Origin: CAVVSD01 sp963750895
Lineage (GTDB): Bacteria > Actinomycetota > Thermoleophilia > Solirubrobacterales > Solirubrobacteraceae
Assembly (NCBI GenBank): GCA_963750895.1
Contig: CAVVSD010000006.1
Span: 744,001 to 808,000 of the forward strand
Reading direction: 5' to 3'
DNA length: 64,000 nt
Shown here one piece after another: positions 52,056 through 61,081 of the stretch. How positions within the stretch are numbered: the first letter of the stretch is position 1; the number at the start of each line of letters is the position of its first letter. The notes beneath the pieces are model-generated. The model saw only the letters and a program-made list of their open reading frames with translations, was not told where the DNA came from and did no database searches. The position numbers and the translations under genes were made by a program.

Positions 52056-53032
52056 CCGGCATCGAGACCCCGCTCACGCGGCTGCTCGGGTGCACCGTGC
52101 CGGTCCAGCAGGCGGGGTTCGGTGGCGCCCTGAACACGCGCCTCGCGGCGGCCGTCGCCCAGGCCGGCGGCATCGGGATGCTCGGCGGCGCGCTGGCCGG
52201 CGCCGACGCCCTCGGCTACGCGATCGCCGAGGTGCGCGCCGGCGGCCACGGGGCCGTGGGCGTGAACTTCGTCGTGCCGTTCCTCGACGTCGCCGAGCAC
52301 CGTGCGGCCCTCGACGTCGCGGCGGCGGGCGCCGACCTCGTCGAGTTCTTCTACGCCGAGCCCGACCCGGCGCTCGTCGAGCTCGTCCGGGCGGGCGGGG
52401 CGAGGGTCGGGTGGCAGGTGGGATCGGCACGCGAGGCGCGCAGCGCGGCGGCCGCGGGCGTCGACGTCGTCGTCCTGCAGGGGATCGAGGCCGGGGGCCA
52501 CGTGCGCGCGACCGCGGGCCTGCTGCCCATGCTCGCCGCGGTCCTCGACGCGGTCGACGTGCCCGTCATCGCGGCGGGTGGGATCGCCACGCCGCGCGCG
52601 ATGGCGGCGGTGCTCGCCGCCGGCGCCGCCGGCGTCCGGATGGGCACGCGCTTCGTCGCGTCGCTCGAGTCGGACTTCCACCTCGACTACAAGGCCGCGC
52701 TCGTCGCCGCGGAGGCGGGCGACACGGTCTACACCGAGCGCTTCGCCGAGCTGTGGCCCGGCGCGCCGCACCGCGTGCTCCGCAGCGCGATCGCGGCCGC
52801 CGAGGCCGGGACGGAGCCGATCGTCGGCTCGATGTCCGCGGGCGCGACCCGCATCGACGTGCCCCGCTTCGCCGGGTTCGCGCCGGTGGCCGACGCGACG
52901 GGCGACGTCGCGGCCATGGCCCTGTTCGCCGGCGAGGGCGTCGGCGAGATCGCGGAGGTGCTCCCGGCCGGCGACATCGTGCGCCTGTTCGGCGAGCGCG
53001 CTGCGGTCCTGCTCGGGACGCCGCGATGTTGA
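52052..53032 (+). CDS. Nitronate monooxygenase-like FMN enzyme
   Basis: 326 residues of the 2-nitropropane dioxygenase/nitronate monooxygenase family. PVQQAGFGGALNTRLAAAVAQAGGIGMLGG starts the FMN barrel, QGIEAGGHVR contains the catalytic-type histidine, and IAAGGIATPRAMAAVLAAGAAGVRMGTRF is the phosphate-binding end. Members oxidise nitronates or reduce enones and quinones, so nitronate use is possible but not certain. Its position between a thiolase-like gene and its Zn-ribbon partner suggests one pathway. Confidence 0.88.
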   Translation: MTGIETPLTRLLGCTVPVQQAGFGGALNTRLAAAVAQAGGIGMLGGALAGADALGYAIAEVRAGGHGAVGVNFVVPFLDVAEHRAALDVAAAGADLVEFFYAEPDPALVELVRAGGARVGWQVGSAREARSAAAAGVDVVVLQGIEAGGHVRATAGLLPMLAAVLDAVDVPVIAAGGIATPRAMAAVLAAGAAGVRMGTRFVASLESDFHLDYKAALVAAEAGDTVYTERFAELWPGAPHRVLRSAIAAAEAGTEPIVGSMSAGATRIDVPRFAGFAPVADATGDVAAMALFAGEGVGEIAEVLPAGDIVRLFGERAAVLLGTPRC

Positions 53033-53056
53033 CGGGGCACGGGCCTGTCGGAGAAG

Positions 53057-53084
53057 ATCTGCACATCAGCCCGGTGACCTGCAG
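53057..53084. promoter_or_regulatory. ATCTGCA...CTGCAG element upstream of Zn-ribbon gene
   Basis: ATCTGCACATCAGCCCGGTG followed by ACCTGCAG. CTGCA and TGCAG half-sites are 16 bases apart. It fills the 55-base gap before the DUF35-like gene and shares TCTGCA with the other elements listed. Confidence 0.35.
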
Positions 53085-53087
53085 CTG

Positions 53088-53351
53088 ATGCCCTCCTCGC
53101 GCCCGTTCGCCGTGTCGCGCTGCGCCGAGTGCGGACTCTCCGCCTGGCCGCCGCCGGCGATGTGCCGGCGCTGCGGCTCGCTCGGGTTCGCGCCCGAGCC
53201 GGCGCCCGGCGGGACGCTCGAGGAGGCGACAGGGTCGCTCGGCACGGTGCGCACGGACGCGGGCCCGATGGTCGTCGCGCGCGTCGCGGGCGCGCAGCCG
53301 GGCGCAGCCGTGACGCTGCGGGTCGTCGACGGCGCCCTGGAGGCGACGTGA
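53088..53351 (+). CDS. Zn-ribbon (DUF35/OB-fold) acyl-CoA-binding-type protein
   Basis: 87 residues. CAECG (residues 12-16) and CRRCG (near 27-31) form the rubredoxin-like zinc ribbon. A short OB-fold part follows (LGTVRTDAGPMVVARVAG, AAVTLRVVDGAL). Proteins of this type are obligate partners of thiolase-like aldolases such as Ltp2. Here it is separated from the thiolase-like gene by the nitronate-monooxygenase-like gene. The stop overlaps the GTG of the hydrolase. It is shorter than typical DUF35 proteins (about 130 residues). Confidence 0.82.
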   Translation: MPSSRPFAVSRCAECGLSAWPPPAMCRRCGSLGFAPEPAPGGTLEEATGSLGTVRTDAGPMVVARVAGAQPGAAVTLRVVDGALEAT

Positions 53352-54160
53352 GCTTCCACACCACGGCCGGCGGGATGCGCCTGCGCCTGAGCGACCGCGG
53401 CGAGGGCCCGGACGCGGTCGTGCTCGTGCACGGGTGGAAGGGCTCCCACCGCCTGTGGGACCACGTCGTCGCAGCGCTCGAGTCCCGCCACCGCGTCGTC
53501 GCCTTCGACCTGCGCGGGATGGGGGAGTCCGACAAGCCGCGCGCCGCCTACGACTTCGACGAGCACGCCGACGATCTCGAGGCGGTCATCTCCGAGCTCG
53601 GGCTGGAGGACGTGACGCTCGTCGGCTGGTCGATGGGCTGCACGGTCTCCCTGCGCCACATGGAGCGCGGCGGACGCGGCGTCGACCGCCTCGTCCTGCT
53701 CAACGGCCCGCTGCGGCTCACGCGCGCCGAGGACTTCCCGCACTCGATGACGCAGGAGCAGCTCGACGGCTACCTCGACGAGCTCGCCCGCGCCTGGCCG
53801 GTGGGTGAGCGCGCGTTCCTCGCGGAGTCGCTCCTGCCCACCACCGACCCGCTGATCCTCGACTGGATCTACGCCATCGCCCTGCAGACGCCGCTCGACG
53901 TCGCGATGCGCGTCGTGCGCGAGCAGGCGAGGCTCGACATGCGCGGCGCCGTCGCGGGCCTGGCGGTGCCCGTGCTCGCCGCGTACTCGCGGCACGATCC
54001 GTACTACCCCGTGAGCCTCGCCGAGTACATCGCCGAGACGGCGCCCGACGGGCAGCTCGCGATCCTCGACGGCAGCGCGCACTGCGCACCGATCGAGGAG
54101 CCCGCCGCGTTCGTCGCGGCGCTCGAGGCCTTCATCGACAGTCGCCCCCGTCCCGTCTGA
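53348..54160 (+). CDS. Alpha/beta-fold hydrolase
   Basis: 270 residues. Oxyanion HGWKGSHRLWD, nucleophile elbow GWSMG (serine near residue 97), acid in SRHDPYYPV and the histidine in GSAHCAPIEEP give a complete catalytic triad. It has the length and lid of C-C bond hydrolases, haloperoxidase-like esterases and epoxide-hydrolase-like enzymes. In a catabolic operon it may be an ester, lactone or meta-cleavage product hydrolase. It is coupled to the Zn-ribbon gene and followed 20 bases later by a nitrilase gene with an AGGAG site. Confidence 0.87.
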   Translation: MSFHTTAGGMRLRLSDRGEGPDAVVLVHGWKGSHRLWDHVVAALESRHRVVAFDLRGMGESDKPRAAYDFDEHADDLEAVISELGLEDVTLVGWSMGCTVSLRHMERGGRGVDRLVLLNGPLRLTRAEDFPHSMTQEQLDGYLDELARAWPVGERAFLAESLLPTTDPLILDWIYAIALQTPLDVAMRVVREQARLDMRGAVAGLAVPVLAAYSRHDPYYPVSLAEYIAETAPDGQLAILDGSAHCAPIEEPAAFVAALEAFIDSRPRPV

Positions 54161-54180
54161 ACGAACCCACAGGAGCACCG

Positions 54181-55185
54181 ATGCCACGCGTCGCGGTCGT
54201 CCAGCTCGAGCCGTCCTACATGGATCCCACGGCGGGCCTCGCACGGATCGAGGAGCTCACCGCCGAGGCCGCGGGCCAGGGGGCGACGCTCGTCGTGTTC
54301 CCCGAGCTGCTCGTGCCCGGCTACCCGCGCTACGTCGGCGATCCGTTCCCGCACACGAGCGAGGGCGACTCGGCGTGGAACGACGTCCTGCGCTACCACC
54401 GCGCCTACGTCGAGCACGCGCAGGTCGTGCCGGGGCCCTACACCGAGGCGCTCGGCCGGGTCGCCCGCTCGCACGCCGTGACGCTCGTCGTGGGGCTCGC
54501 CGAGCGCGACCCGGCGGTCCGCTCGACGCTGTGGAACACCGGCGTGGTCCTCGGGCCCGACGGGGCCTACCTCGGCAAGCACCGCAAGCTCGTCGGGGTG
54601 ATGCACGAGCGCCTGCTCTTCAACCGGGGCGGCCGCGAGGACATCCGCACGTTCGACACGCCCGCCGGGAACGTCGGCGTCTGCATCTGCTTCGAGAACC
54701 ACCAGCCGCTCTACCGCCGCGCGCTCGGGCGCCTCGGCGAGGAGATCCACTGCGCGCTGTGGACCGGGCCGTCCCCGCGGTCGCTCGCCGCGAAGGGCAG
54801 GACGCTGGAGCAGCACCGCGAGCTCGGCATCGCGCACGCGCTCGACACCGGCACGTTCGTCGCGATCTCCAGCCAGGTCACCGAGCGCGAGCCGGACGGC
54901 GGCGACCACGGCTCGTGGTGGTCGCACAGCGGCGGCAGCTACATCATCGACCCGTTCGGACGGACCATCGCCTCCGTGCCCGACTGGGAGGAGGGCATCG
55001 CCGTGGCCGACTGCGACCTGTCGCTCATCGACGACGCCCGGCTGATCTGGAACGCGTTCAGCGACGACGCACGCGAGGACCTGTTCGGCCCCGGGCCGGT
55101 CACGGAGGCCCCGCCGGCGGCCGTCGCGCTCGCCGACCCCGAGCCCGCCGCCGCGATCGTCGCGGGGACCGACAATGGCCACTGA
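54181..55185 (+). CDS. Nitrilase superfamily hydrolase (carbon-nitrogen hydrolase)
   Basis: 334 residues. The Glu-Lys-Cys triad is E42 (FPELLVPGYP), K136 (KHRKL) and C170 (CICFEN). The PGYP near the first motif and a total length above 300 residues fit nitrilase-branch enzymes (nitrile or cyanide hydratase-like) more than short omega-amidases. It would convert a nitrile to an acid plus ammonia, or hydrolyse an amide. A second nitrilase gene overlaps its 3' end by 11 bases; both probably function in the same pathway with the amidase that follows. Confidence 0.9.
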   Translation: MPRVAVVQLEPSYMDPTAGLARIEELTAEAAGQGATLVVFPELLVPGYPRYVGDPFPHTSEGDSAWNDVLRYHRAYVEHAQVVPGPYTEALGRVARSHAVTLVVGLAERDPAVRSTLWNTGVVLGPDGAYLGKHRKLVGVMHERLLFNRGGREDIRTFDTPAGNVGVCICFENHQPLYRRALGRLGEEIHCALWTGPSPRSLAAKGRTLEQHRELGIAHALDTGTFVAISSQVTEREPDGGDHGSWWSHSGGSYIIDPFGRTIASVPDWEEGIAVADCDLSLIDDARLIWNAFSDDAREDLFGPGPVTEAPPAAVALADPEPAAAIVAGTDNGH

Positions 55186-56119
55186 GCCCGCGACGTTCCG
55201 CGCGGCCGCGGTCCAGGACTCGAGCGTCTGGCTCGACCGGGCCGCGGGCACGGCCAAGGCGTGCGAGCTCATCCTGGAGGCGGGGAGGGGCGGCGCGGAC
55301 ATCGTCGCGCTGCCCGAGAGCTTCATCCCCGGCTTCCCGTACTGGCTGTTCACCCGTCCGCTCATGGAGGGCGCGGCGCTGCACCGACGGCTGCACGACG
55401 AGGCCGTGGAGATCCCCGGTCCGACCATCACGGCGCTGTGCGAGGCCTCGGCCGAGGCGGGCGTGACGGCCGTCGTCGGTGTGACCGAGCGCGACCCGGG
55501 GAGGATCGGGACGCTCTACAACACGAACGTCGTCGTCGGCCCCGACGGGACGCTGCTCGGCAAGCACCGCAAGCTCGTGCCGACCTGGGCCGAGCGCGCC
55601 GTCTGGGCGGGCGGCGACGGCTCCACGCTGTCGGTCTTCGACACCCCGCACGGGCCGCTGGGCACGCTGAACTGCGGCGAGAACGTCAACACGCTCGCCC
55701 GCTACGCCCTGCTGGCCGCCGGCGAGCGCATCCACGTCGCCAACTTCCCGTCGTGCGCGCCGCTCGGCGGCCTGCACGCGAACACGAACGAGGTGTACCT
55801 GCCCGCCGCGGCGCACGCCTACGAGGGGCGGCTCTACAACATCGTCAGCCAGGAGTTCGGGACCCCCGAGCTCTGCGAGGAGCTCGGCGTCCCGTTCGTG
55901 CCGGAGGCGTGGAACTGCATCTCCGGGATCATCGGCCCGCACGGCGACTGGATCGCGTCGCTGCGCGACGAGCGCGGGATCGTCTACGCCGACTGCGACC
56001 CGGGCGCGACCGTCGACGGGCGGCTGTTCCACGACATCGTCGGCCACTACCAGCGCTTCGACGTCTTCCAGCTCACGGTCGACCGCACGGCGCACGTCGC
56101 CGTGGCGGACGGCGCGTGA
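55175..56119 (+). CDS. Nitrilase superfamily hydrolase, second copy
   Basis: 314 residues with triad E48 (LPESFIPGFPYW), K133 (KHRKLVPTWAER) and C167 (LNCGEN). KHRKLVPTWAER and NCGEN are the usual forms in true nitrilases. The start lies inside the last codons of the preceding nitrilase gene and the stop overlaps the amidase start, so all three are tightly coupled. The two nitrilases differ throughout and are not a recent duplication, which suggests different substrates or a hetero-oligomeric filament. Confidence 0.9.
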   Translation: MATEPATFRAAAVQDSSVWLDRAAGTAKACELILEAGRGGADIVALPESFIPGFPYWLFTRPLMEGAALHRRLHDEAVEIPGPTITALCEASAEAGVTAVVGVTERDPGRIGTLYNTNVVVGPDGTLLGKHRKLVPTWAERAVWAGGDGSTLSVFDTPHGPLGTLNCGENVNTLARYALLAAGERIHVANFPSCAPLGGLHANTNEVYLPAAAHAYEGRLYNIVSQEFGTPELCEELGVPFVPEAWNCISGIIGPHGDWIASLRDERGIVYADCDPGATVDGRLFHDIVGHYQRFDVFQLTVDRTAHVAVADGA

Positions 56120-57540
56120 CGGCGGGCAGGCCCTCGGCCGGGGAGTGGCTCGCGCGGCTGCGCGCCCGCGAGGTCGGCGCGCGCGAGCTGGTCGAGCTGA
56201 CCCTCGCACGCCTCGACGACGCGGCCGCGCTCAACGCGGTCGCCGAGCGCCGCGACCACGATGCCCTCGCAGCAGCCGACGCGGCCGACGCCCGCCGCGC
56301 GTCGGGCGATGACGCCGTCCTGCTCGGCCTGCCGCTGACCGTCAAGGACGTCCTCGACGTCGCGGGCTGGCGGACCGCGGCGGGGTCGCTGGCGCGGACC
56401 GGCCACCGGGCGCTCGGCGACGCCACGGTCGTCGCGCGCCTGCGCGCCGCGGGCGCGGTGGTCGTCGCGAAGACGAACGCACCCGAGTGCTCGTGCTCCT
56501 TCGAGACGGACAACCTGCTCATCGGGTGCACGCTGCATCCGCTCGACGGCGCCCACACGCCGGGCGGCTCGTCCGGCGGCGAGGCGGCGCTGCTCGGCGC
56601 GGACGCGTCGATCGCGGGGATCGGCACCGACGGGGGAGGCTCGATCCGCGCCCCGTCGCACTTCTGCGGGACGGTCGGCATCCGCCCGACCGTGGGGCGC
56701 ACGCCCGAGACCGGCCTGTGGCCGCCGACCCGCGCCAGCGGGATGCTGGACATGACGTGCGTCGGGCCGATGGCGCGGCACGTCGACGACCTCGCCCTGC
56801 TCCTGGGCGTCATCGCCGGCGCCGACGGCATCGATCCGTACGCGGTCGACCAGCCGCTCGGCGATCCGCGCGCCCAGCAGGTCGAGGGGATGCGCGTCGG
56901 CTTCTACGCCGACCACCCCCGCGTGCCCGCGACGACCGCCGGCACCCGCGAGGCCGTGCGCGCAGCGGCGGCGGCGCTGGAGCGCGCCGGCGCGCACGTC
57001 GCGGAGATCGCGCCGCCCGGCGCGGACGCGGAGCTGTCCGCAACGGAGCTGTTCTTCGCCGCGTCGGGCGCCGACGGCGGCGCCGGCCTGCGCCGGGCGG
57101 TCGCCGCTGCGGGCGGCCGCCACCACCCGCAGTTCGCCGCGATCCTCGGCGACGGGTCCGGTCCCGCGCCGACGGCCGAGGCGTTCTTCGCCACGCAGGA
57201 GCGGTTCTTCGCCTTCCGTGCCGAGGTGCGGCGCGCCATCGGGGCGTTCGACCTCGTGCTCAGCCCCGTCGTGGCCGGGCCCGCGCCGCGGCACGGCGAG
57301 CCGCCCGCCGGTCTCCCCGCCGAGGAGTACCTGCGCTACGAGGCGTTCGAGTACTGCCACGTCAACGCCGTGGCGGGCGTGCCCGTTGCGGTCGTGCCGG
57401 TGGCGACCGAGGACGGGTTGCCGATCGGCGTCCAGATCGCGGCCGCGCCCTGGCGGGAGGACCTCGCGCTCGCCGGTGCGGCGGCGCTGGAGACGGCCTT
57501 CGGCGGCTTCGCCGTCAACCGCGCGCTGGCCGCGGCCTGA
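56116..57540 (+). CDS. Amidase signature family protein
   Basis: 474 residues from the GTG at 56116. The Ser-cisSer-Lys triad is K77 (TVKDVLD), S152 (PGGSSGGE) and S176 (GTDGGGSIRAPS). The family hydrolyses amides, ureas or carbamates; GatA-like transamidation is unlikely because no GatB/GatC is present. With two nitrilases upstream it could complete nitrile-to-acid conversion or act on an amide by-product. It ends 1 base before the convergent stop of the monooxygenase-reductase gene. Confidence 0.9.
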   Translation: MTAGRPSAGEWLARLRAREVGARELVELTLARLDDAAALNAVAERRDHDALAAADAADARRASGDDAVLLGLPLTVKDVLDVAGWRTAAGSLARTGHRALGDATVVARLRAAGAVVVAKTNAPECSCSFETDNLLIGCTLHPLDGAHTPGGSSGGEAALLGADASIAGIGTDGGGSIRAPSHFCGTVGIRPTVGRTPETGLWPPTRASGMLDMTCVGPMARHVDDLALLLGVIAGADGIDPYAVDQPLGDPRAQQVEGMRVGFYADHPRVPATTAGTREAVRAAAAALERAGAHVAEIAPPGADAELSATELFFAASGADGGAGLRRAVAAAGGRHHPQFAAILGDGSGPAPTAEAFFATQERFFAFRAEVRRAIGAFDLVLSPVVAGPAPRHGEPPAGLPAEEYLRYEAFEYCHVNAVAGVPVAVVPVATEDGLPIGVQIAAAPWREDLALAGAAALETAFGGFAVNRALAAA

Positions 57541-57541
57541 G

Positions 57542-59897
57542 TCAGGCGGGCGCCGGCTTCCAGCGCTGCCCGGCGGGGCGCTCGCCGTCGGGATCGAACG
57601 ACCGCGGCGGCGGCTTGGGCCCGTCGAGGCGGCCGTCCATCGGCCGCCGGCTGCCCGCCTGGTACTGGACGATCCACTCCGTGTCGCCGTAGCCCTGCTC
57701 GGCGGCGGCGTGCAGCGTCCAGTAGGGGTCGTAGAGGTGCGGGCGACCGAGCGCGCACAGGTCGGCGCGGCCGGCGAGGATCGTCGTGTTGACGTCGTCG
57801 TAGCTCGAGATCGCCCCGACGGCGATGGTCGGGACGTCGACCTCGTTGCGGATCCGGTCGGCGAACGGCGTCTGGAAGCTGCGCCCGAACTCCGGCTTGG
57901 CCGTGGGCCACACCTGCCCGGTCGAGACGTCGACGACGTCGACGTCGTGCGCGCGCAGCATCCGCGCGAGCTCGACGGCGTCCTCGGCCTCGAAGCCGCC
58001 GGGATGCCAGTCGGTCGCGGAGATGCGCACGGACAGCGGCTTCTCCGCGGGCCACGCTGCGCGGCACGCGTCCAGGACCTCGAGCGGGAAGCGCGCGCGC
58101 TCGGCGAGCGTGCCGCCGTACTCGTCCTGGCGGCGGTTCGTGAGCGGGGACAGGAACGAGGACAGGAGGTAGCCGTGCGCCATGTGCAGCTCGAGCAGGT
58201 CGAAGCCGCACTCGGCGGCGCGGTGCGTCGCGAAGACGAACTCGTCGCGCACGCGGTCCATGTCGGCCCGGGTCATCTCGCGCGGCAGCGGGCTCTCGTC
58301 GAAGAAGGGCAGCGGCGACGGGGCCAGGACGGGCCAGCCGTCGCCCTCGAGCGGCTCATCCATCCCCTCCCACATGAGCTTCGTGGAGCCCTTGCGCCCG
58401 CTGTGGCCGATCTGCGCACCGATGCGCGCCGTGCCGTGGGTGTGGACGAAGTCGACGATCCGCTGCCAGCCGACGACGTGGTCGTCGCGGTACAGCCCGC
58501 CGCAGCCCGGCGTGATCCGGCCCTCCGCCGACGTGCAGATCATCTCCGTCATCACGAGCGCGGCGCCGCCCACGGCCCGCGCGCCGAGGTGGACGAGATG
58601 GAAGTCGCTCACGGCGCCGTCGACCGCGGTGTACATGTCCATCGGCGAGACGACGACGCGGTTCGGGCAGCACGAGATCGCGCAGGCGGAACGGCAGGAA
58701 CATCGGCGGGATCGGCCCGCGGCCGTTGGAGCCCTGCACGGACCGGGTGAAGTCGTCGTCGACGCTCGCGACGAACCCGGGGTCGCGCACGCGCAGGTTG
58801 TCGTACGTGATGCGACGGCTGCGCGTGAGCAGGTTGAACGCGAACACGCTGGGCTCCTGGCCCACGTAGCGCGCGATGCCCTCGAACCACTCGAGGCTCG
58901 CCTGCGCGGCGCGCTGCGTGCTCTCCACGACCGACCGGCGCTCGTCCTCGTAGGCGGTGAGCGCGCCCCGGACGTCGTCGCGGTCGCGGAACGCCCATGC
59001 GAGGGCGATGGAGTCCTCCATCGCGAGCTTCGTGCCCGACCCGATCGAGAAGTGCGCGGTGTGCGCCGCGTCGCCGAGCAGCACGACGTTCTCGTGCGAC
59101 CAGTGGGCGTTGCGGACGGTGTTGAAGTTCAGCCAGCGCGAGTTGTTCGCGACGAGCGTGTGGTCGCCGAGGATGTCGGCGAACAGCTCGCGGCAGAACG
59201 CGATGCTCTCCTCGTCGTTCTCGCCCGGCGCGAAGGGATGCGCCTCGCGCGCATCGAGGCCGGCGCGCCGCCACGTCTCCTCGTCGGTCTCGACGATGAA
59301 CGTCGACATCGTCTCGTCGTAGGGGTAGCCGTGGATCTGGAAGACGCCGTACTCGGTCTCCACGATGTGGAACGTGAAGGCCTCGAAGACGAGGTCGGTG
59401 CCCAGCCACATGAACTTGCACTGGCGCCGGTCGAGCGTCGGCCCGAAGTGCTCGGCGAGCGTGTCGCGCACGACGCTGTTGATGCCGTCGGCGGCGATGA
59501 CCAGGTCGTGCGATGCGGAGAGCTCGGCGACCGGCGGCGCCTCCGTGGTGAACCGCACGTCGACGCCCAGCTCGGCGGCCCGGGCCTGCAGGATGTTCAG
59601 GAGGTGGCGCCTGCTGAGCGCCGAGAAGCCGTGGCCGCCGGAGCGCTCGACGGCGCCGCGGTAGTGGATGTCGATGTCCGACCAGCGGGCGAAGCTGCGC
59701 GTGATCTCCGCGAACGTCGGCGGGTCGGCGGCCTCGAAGGCGGTGAGCGTCTCGTCGGAGAAGACGACGCCGAAGCCGAAGGTGTCGTCCGGCGCGTTGC
59801 GCTCCCAGACGGTGACCTCGTTCGCCGCATCCAGCCGGCTGAAGAGGATCGCTGCGTACAGGCCGCCGGGGCCGCCGCCGGTGATGGCGATCTTCAT
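57542..59897 (-). CDS. Bifunctional salicylyl-CoA 5-hydroxylase/anthraniloyl-CoA monooxygenase-reductase, frameshifted
   Basis: About 785 residues when repaired. The N-terminal half is a class A FAD monooxygenase (GGGPGGLYAAILFSRLD, VVFSDETLTAF, the GDAAHTAHFSIGSGTKLAMED motif). The C-terminal half is an OYE-like FMN domain (NRVVVSPMDMYTA, GARAVGGAALVMTEM, RRQDEYGGTLAERARF). This fusion is characteristic of salicylyl-CoA 5-hydroxylase and of 2-aminobenzoyl-CoA monooxygenase/reductase. The frame breaks near 58664, at the domain boundary, and one missing GC restores LPNRVVV. It is the last gene of the minus-strand operon, its ATG overlapping the acyl-CoA dehydrogenase stop. Confidence 0.9.
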
Positions 59898-61081
59898 CGC
59901 GACCCCCCGTCCGCGGAGGCGAACAGCGCACGGGCGATGATCTCGCGCTGGATCTCCGAGGCGCCCTCGTAGATCCGCGGCGCCCGCACCTCGCGGTAGA
60001 GGTGCTCGAGGACGTGCCCGCGCTCGAGCGCCTTGGCTCCGTGGATCTGGATGGCGACGTCGACCGCCTCCTGCGCGACCTCGGTCGCCAGGAGCTTGGC
60101 CATCGCCGCGGTCTGCGTCACCGGGCGGATGCCGCCGTCGTACGCGGTGGCCGCGTGGTGCACGAGCAGCCGCGCAGCCTGCAGGCGCGTGGCGACGTCC
60201 GCGAGGCGGTGCGAGACCGCCTGGAAGTCCTTGAGCGGCTTGCCGAACGCGTGCCGCGCGGCGGCGTGGTCGCGGGCGGCGGCGATCGCGGCCTGCCCCA
60301 TCCCGACGGCGAACGCGCCGACGCTCGGGCGGAAGAGGTCCAGCGTGCGCATCGCGACGCGGAAGCCGCGGTCGACCTCGCCCATGACGTGCTCCGGCGG
60401 GACGAGGACGTCCTCGAAGACGAGCCGGCCGATGGGGTGGGGCGAGACGAGCTCGATCGGCTCGCCGGTGAGGCCGGGCGAGTCGCGCGGGACCCAGAAC
60501 GCGGTGACCCCGCGGGCGCCGGCGCCCTCCGTCGTGCGGGCGAAGACCGAGTAGACGTCGGCGTCCGGCGCGTTGGAGATGTAGATCTTCTCGCCGGACA
60601 GCCGGTAGCCCTCGCCGTCCGGCGTGGCCGCCAGCGCGAGCGCCGCGACGTCGCTGCCCGAGTCGGGCTCCGTCAGCGCGAAGCCGGCGACCGCCTCGCC
60701 CGTCGCGAGCCGCGGGACCCAGGCGGCGATCGCGTCCGGGTGGCCCGACTGCAGGAGGGGGAACGAGCCCAGTCCCTGGACCGCGAACGCCGTCTCCGCC
60801 TCGGTGCAGTGGCGCGCGAGCCCCTCGCGGATGAGGCAGAGCTCCATGGCGCCGACGTCCGCCCGCCAGCCCTCGTCGTCGTGCTGGTAGAGCCGGTCGA
60901 GCAGGCCGGTCGCGGCGAGCTCGCGGACGAGCGGCCGGTTCAGCGCGCCCTCGGCGCCCGCGTGCGCCAGCGGCGCCATGCGCTCGCGGGCCGCGGTCGT
61001 CGTCGTCTCCAGCAGCTCGAGCTGGTCGGGCTGCAGGTGGGCGTCGAGCAGCGGGGTCGACATCGCGACGACGGCGGTCAT
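59894..61081 (-). CDS. Acyl-CoA dehydrogenase
   Basis: 395 residues from the ATG at 61081 (overlapping the Rid-family stop). ALTEPDSGSDVAALAL and IYISNA are FAD-domain landmarks. RHAFGKPLKDFQAVSH and IQIHGAKALERGHVLEHLYREVRAPRIYEGASEIQREIIA complete the C-terminal domain, with the catalytic glutamate in YEGASE. It should desaturate an acyl-CoA with electrons passing to ETF. It lies between the monooxygenase-reductase and the Rid protein in a six-gene operon and probably acts on a cyclic or ring-opened CoA thioester. Confidence 0.9.
   Translation of the reverse strand: MTAVVAMSTPLLDAHLQPDQLELLETTTTAARERMAPLAHAGAEGALNRPLVRELAATGLLDRLYQHDDEGWRADVGAMELCLIREGLARHCTEAETAFAVQGLGSFPLLQSGHPDAIAAWVPRLATGEAVAGFALTEPDSGSDVAALALAATPDGEGYRLSGEKIYISNAPDADVYSVFARTTEGAGARGVTAFWVPRDSPGLTGEPIELVSPHPIGRLVFEDVLVPPEHVMGEVDRGFRVAMRTLDLFRPSVGAFAVGMGQAAIAAARDHAAARHAFGKPLKDFQAVSHRLADVATRLQAARLLVHHAATAYDGGIRPVTQTAAMAKLLATEVAQEAVDVAIQIHGAKALERGHVLEHLYREVRAPRIYEGASEIQREIIARALFASADGGSR

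Noticed and set aside
56116..57540. GatA subunit of the Asp/Glu-tRNA amidotransferase
   Set aside because: No GatB or GatC gene is nearby and the operon is catabolic; a stand-alone amidase is the better reading.
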